This document shows positions 4,552 to 7,061 of a stretch of 7,061 nt of DNA, piece by piece. The stretch comes from an uncultured Oscillospiraceae bacterium (GTDB lineage: Bacteria > Bacillota > Clostridia > Oscillospirales > Oscillospiraceae), in assembly GCA_900769995.1 (NCBI GenBank), contig CAAGIT010000130.1, forward strand, positions 1-7,061. Direction: 5' to 3'. The position numbers and the translations under genes were made by a program. Position 1 is the stretch's first letter. The number at the start of each line of letters is the position of its first letter. The notes below the pieces were generated by a model, which did no database searches, was not told where the DNA came from, and saw only the letters and a list, made by a program, of their open reading frames with translations.

Positions 4552-6948
4552 ATGAAAAAGAAACTTCCAGCCATACAAAATTCTTATCGGCAGATCCCGG
4601 TTTTGAATGCCGATGTAAATGAAGGTCTTTCCCAGGATGAAGTGCGGCTGCGGCAATTAAACGGTCTGCGCAATATCACGCCGCCATCCAACACCAAATC
4701 AGAAAAGCAGATCGTCAAGGAAAATGTTTTCACATTCTTCAATCTGATTTTCATTGTTCTTGCCGCGGCATTGCTGCTTGTCCTCTCATTCAAGAATATG
4801 ACCTTCCTCCTTGTCGCGGTCGCCAATACTGTCATTGGTATCTTTCAGGAGATCCGTGCCAAGCGTGCCGTCGATAAGCTGACCCTGATTGCCGCCGGTA
4901 CGTTAAGAACCATTCGCTCCGGCAAACGCATCGACGTTCCGACGGATCAGCTTGTGCGCGATGACATCGTGGAGTTCGCAGCCGGCGATCAGATTTGCGC
5001 GGATGCAGTCGTTCGCAGTGGGCAAATACAGGTCAATGAATCTCTGCTGACCGGTGAGGCCGACGCGATCCTCAAGCATCCGGACGACCAGTTGAAATCC
5101 GGCAGCTTTGTGGTTTCCGGACGGTGTCGGGCACAGCTCACCCACGTCGGTGCGGATAGCTACGCCGCAAAGCTGGCAGCCGAAGCACGCAGCAATGTCC
5201 ATTCCACAAAGTCCGAGATGATGAACTCGTTGACAAAGCTCATCACTGTCATCGGCATCGCTCTGATCCCTCTGGGAATCCTGCTCTTTATCCGACAATT
5301 ACAGGAATTGTCCCTGCGGCCTGCGGTGGAAGCAACGGTAGCGGCTTTGACCGGCATGATTCCGGAGGGTCTGTATCTTCTGACCAGTGTCGCGATCGCG
5401 GTCAGTTGTCTGAAGCTCGCACGCAGCAGAGTTCTGATCCAGGACATGAACTGCATCGAAACACTCGCCCACGTGGACATTCTCTGTGTAGACAAAACCG
5501 GCACGATCACAGAGCCGGAGATGGAGGTCACGGACATCTATCCCATTTCCTCCGACCGTTTCAGCTATGAAGATATTGAGAGCATTCTTGCCGCATTCTA
5601 CTACGGCGAAGAGCCGGACAACGAAACCGCCCGTGCCATGTCCGCACAGTTCGCCCGTGAATCCTCTTGGAGCGTGCAGAAACGCATCGCTTTCTCCTCC
5701 TCGACCAAGTGGTCGGCTGCGGATTTTGGCGAAAACGGACGTTATGTGGTCGGTGCGCCGGAATTTGTGATGGGCAGCCGCTATGAATTGATTCGCGAAA
5801 GCGCAGAGCCGTGGTCTGCCAAGGGCTGCCGCGTGCTGCTTCTGGCTGCCTATGGTGAAGAGTTCGGCGAAAAGCTGGACAACGAGCTGATTACACCCAT
5901 TGCACTCATCTACTTAACAAACCTGATCCGTCCCGATGCACCGGAAACCTTCCGATACTTTGCCGAGCAGGGTGTTTCTATTCGTGTCATTTCCGGCGAC
6001 AATCCACTCACCGTTTCCGAGGTAGCCGCAAATGCCGGTATCGAGAAGGCGCATCTGTATGTCGACGCCTCCACCCTGGTAACGGAGCGGGATTTCGCGG
6101 AGGCTGTTCAAAAATATACGGTGTTCGGGCGTGTAACGCCCGAACAGAAGCGGCACTTAGTGCGTGCCTTCCAGGCGCAGGGACATACCGTTGCCATGAC
6201 CGGTGACGGTGTCAATGACGTTTTGGCGCTCAAGGACGCCAACTGCGGCATCGCCATGGCCTCCGGCAGCCAAGCAGCTACTCAGGTCGCCCAAATCGTC
6301 CTGATGGACTCGCAGTTCAGCGCCATGCCGCACATCGTTGCGGAGGGTCGCCGTGTCATCAATAACATTCAGCGAGCGGCTGCTCTGTTCCTGGTGAAAA
6401 ACATTTTCTCCTTTATTCTTACGATCCTGCTGCTGTTCATCAATATGCCATATCCCTTGATGCCGATTCAGTTGTCGCTCATCAGCACACTTACCATCGG
6501 CGTTCCCTCGTTCTTCCTTGCGTTGGAGCCGAATTACGCCCGGGTAAAGGGTAAATTCATGATGAATGTCATACGCCGCGCATTGCCCGGCGGCTTGACC
6601 AACCTGCTGCTGGTATTGGCTGCGGGTCTGTTCGTCAAACTGTTCGAGCTTCCGGAAAGTGACCTGAACGCCATGGCGGTCTGGATCGTTTCCAGTGTCG
6701 GTTTTGTCACACTGTATCATGTTTCCAAGCCCTTTACCAAGCTTCGCATCGCGGTATTTGTTGCAATGCTTTCCGCAATGCTGGTCGCTCTGTTCGTCTT
6801 CCCGTCATTCTTCGACTTGCAGACAATCAGCACCAAGTCACTTCTGGTCTTTGCTGTGCTGATGGTCGGCTGTCCAACCATCTTCCGTTTCTTCCAGACG
6901 ATTTTTGACAGCCGCATTGCCCGCCGAATCTCACAGAACGATATATAA
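4552..6948 (+). CDS. Cation-transporting P-type ATPase, CtpE/Exp7-like group
   Basis: This is a complete 798-residue integral membrane ion pump. The ATG at 4552 has GAGGT six bases upstream. Layout: a short cytoplasmic N-terminus; M1-M2 hairpin at about 58-99; actuator domain at about 105-225 with NESLLTGEA (162-170); M3 about 228-248; M4 about 262-286 with the ion-site motif IPEGL (270-274). The phosphorylation domain has CVDKTGTIT with acceptor D314. The nucleotide domain carries VGAPE (400-404). The hinge has SGDN (481-484), then MTGDGVND (549-556). Six C-terminal helices lie between about 612 and 781. M6 (636-658) reads PIQLSLISTLTIGVPSFFLAL and lacks the Asp of SERCA-type Ca2+ pumps. That M6 sequence, the PEGL motif and the length fit the group containing mycobacterial CtpE and pneumococcal Exp7. 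There is no N-terminal metal-binding domain and no CPC, so it is not a heavy-metal pump. CtpE has been linked to Ca2+ uptake; the ion here is inference. The gene is monocistronic and divergent from rplS, with mixed AAA/AAG codon use unlike the operon at the left. Confidence 0.92.
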   Translation: MKKKLPAIQNSYRQIPVLNADVNEGLSQDEVRLRQLNGLRNITPPSNTKSEKQIVKENVFTFFNLIFIVLAAALLLVLSFKNMTFLLVAVANTVIGIFQEIRAKRAVDKLTLIAAGTLRTIRSGKRIDVPTDQLVRDDIVEFAAGDQICADAVVRSGQIQVNESLLTGEADAILKHPDDQLKSGSFVVSGRCRAQLTHVGADSYAAKLAAEARSNVHSTKSEMMNSLTKLITVIGIALIPLGILLFIRQLQELSLRPAVEATVAALTGMIPEGLYLLTSVAIAVSCLKLARSRVLIQDMNCIETLAHVDILCVDKTGTITEPEMEVTDIYPISSDRFSYEDIESILAAFYYGEEPDNETARAMSAQFARESSWSVQKRIAFSSSTKWSAADFGENGRYVVGAPEFVMGSRYELIRESAEPWSAKGCRVLLLAAYGEEFGEKLDNELITPIALIYLTNLIRPDAPETFRYFAEQGVSIRVISGDNPLTVSEVAANAGIEKAHLYVDASTLVTERDFAEAVQKYTVFGRVTPEQKRHLVRAFQAQGHTVAMTGDGVNDVLALKDANCGIAMASGSQAATQVAQIVLMDSQFSAMPHIVAEGRRVINNIQRAAALFLVKNIFSFILTILLLFINMPYPLMPIQLSLISTLTIGVPSFFLALEPNYARVKGKFMMNVIRRALPGGLTNLLLVLAAGLFVKLFELPESDLNAMAVWIVSSVGFVTLYHVSKPFTKLRIAVFVAMLSAMLVALFVFPSFFDLQTISTKSLLVFAVLMVGCPTIFRFFQTIFDSRIARRISQNDI

Positions 6949-6950
6949 AC

Positions 6951-6980
6951 AACAGGGTCAGGCTTCTGTCTGACCCTGTT
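6951..6980. terminator. Convergent terminator between the P-type ATPase gene and recR
   Basis: AACAGGGTCAG (6951-6961) and CTGACCCTGTT (6970-6980) pair perfectly over 11 bases around the 8-base loop GCTTCTGT. The stem starts 2 bases after the ATPase stop. On the + strand only TCCATT follows, a weak tract. On the - strand, for recR, it is followed by GTTTATATAT, somewhat better. It probably serves both convergent genes. Confidence 0.8.
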
Positions 6981-6984
6981 TCCA

Positions 6985-7061
6985 TTATATATCCCGTCTG
7001 CCCTCTAAGGCGCGCAAAAGCGTGACCTCGTCGGCATACTCCAACTGGCTGCCCACCGGCA
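6985..7061 (-). CDS. recR: Recombination mediator RecR, C-terminal end only
   Basis: Reading the - strand from the right edge, 24 complete codons run to a TAA at 6985-6987 and give PVGSQLEYADEVTLLRALEGRR followed by DI. This is the conserved RecR tail (G-hydrophobic-PVG-x-x-LEYADEVTL-x-x-ALEGRR). The two bases left over at 7060-7061 (TG on the - strand) fit the expected Val/Leu codon before PVG. RecR is a cytoplasmic zinc-finger/Toprim protein that, with RecO, loads RecA onto SSB-coated single-stranded DNA. The zinc finger and Toprim domain lie outside the window. The 'LEYADEVTL' form is typical of Gram-positive RecR rather than the E. coli version. Confidence 0.92.
   Translation of the reverse strand, partial: PVGSQLEYADEVTLLRALEGRRDI

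Noticed and set aside
1..7061. A novel defence, mobile or CRISPR-type system, tRNA genes, insertion sequences or phage attachment sites.
   Set aside because: I saw no spaced direct repeats, terminal inverted repeats with a transposase, tRNA cloverleaf or integrase. All sizeable stretches are explained by known gene families except the DPCY orphan.

Overview
The window reads as ordinary chromosome from a Gram-positive, anaerobic Clostridia-type bacterium of fairly high GC, plausibly a gut Oscillospiraceae/Ruminococcaceae relative. Three things suggest this: strong AGGAGG-type ribosome binding sites and sigmaA-like promoters, a Firmicute-like RecR C-terminus, and a ygeY-ygeW-carbamate kinase cluster of the kind found in anaerobic gut bacteria. 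The taxonomic call is an inference from gene content and style, not a database result.

Layout. Bases 1-3274 (+) hold the 3' part of a catabolic operon: the last ~355 codons of ygeY (M20-family metallohydrolase), complete ygeW (knotted carbamoyltransferase) and complete arcC/yqeA (carbamate kinase). A perfect 13-bp inverted repeat sits between ygeW and arcC, and a strong terminator lies at 3285-3319. The next gene (3323-3868, -) is an unrecognised 181-residue protein with a DPCY motif, driven by an exact-consensus promoter (TTGACA-17 bp-TATAAT). Next is rplS (bL19; 3986-4327, -) with its own promoter, phased A-tracts upstream, a leader that can pair with its own ribosome binding site, and a long hairpin terminator that abuts the promoter of the DPCY gene. 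Divergent from rplS is a 798-residue P-type ATPase of the CtpE/Exp7-like group (4552-6948, +). A shared convergent terminator separates it from the last 24 codons of recR (-), which enters from the right edge.

How the genes work together. YgeY, YgeW and carbamate kinase form a logical endpoint of a nitrogen-compound fermentation. YgeY opens an amide- or ureide-type bond, YgeW phosphorolyses a carbamoyl compound to carbamoyl phosphate, and carbamate kinase transfers that phosphate to ADP, giving ATP, CO2 and ammonia. Homologous genes in E. coli lie in the selenium-/molybdenum-hydroxylase-associated cluster linked to anaerobic purine/uric acid breakdown. The other members of that cluster, and the promoter, would lie to the left of the window. 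The remaining genes (ribosomal protein, ion pump, recombination mediator) look like separate housekeeping units.

I did not find a clearly new multi-gene system. The items most worth a second look are the DPCY orphan with its ideal promoter, the possible RBS-sequestering rplS leader, the intercistronic hairpin before arcC, and the non-canonical residues in the P-type ATPase.
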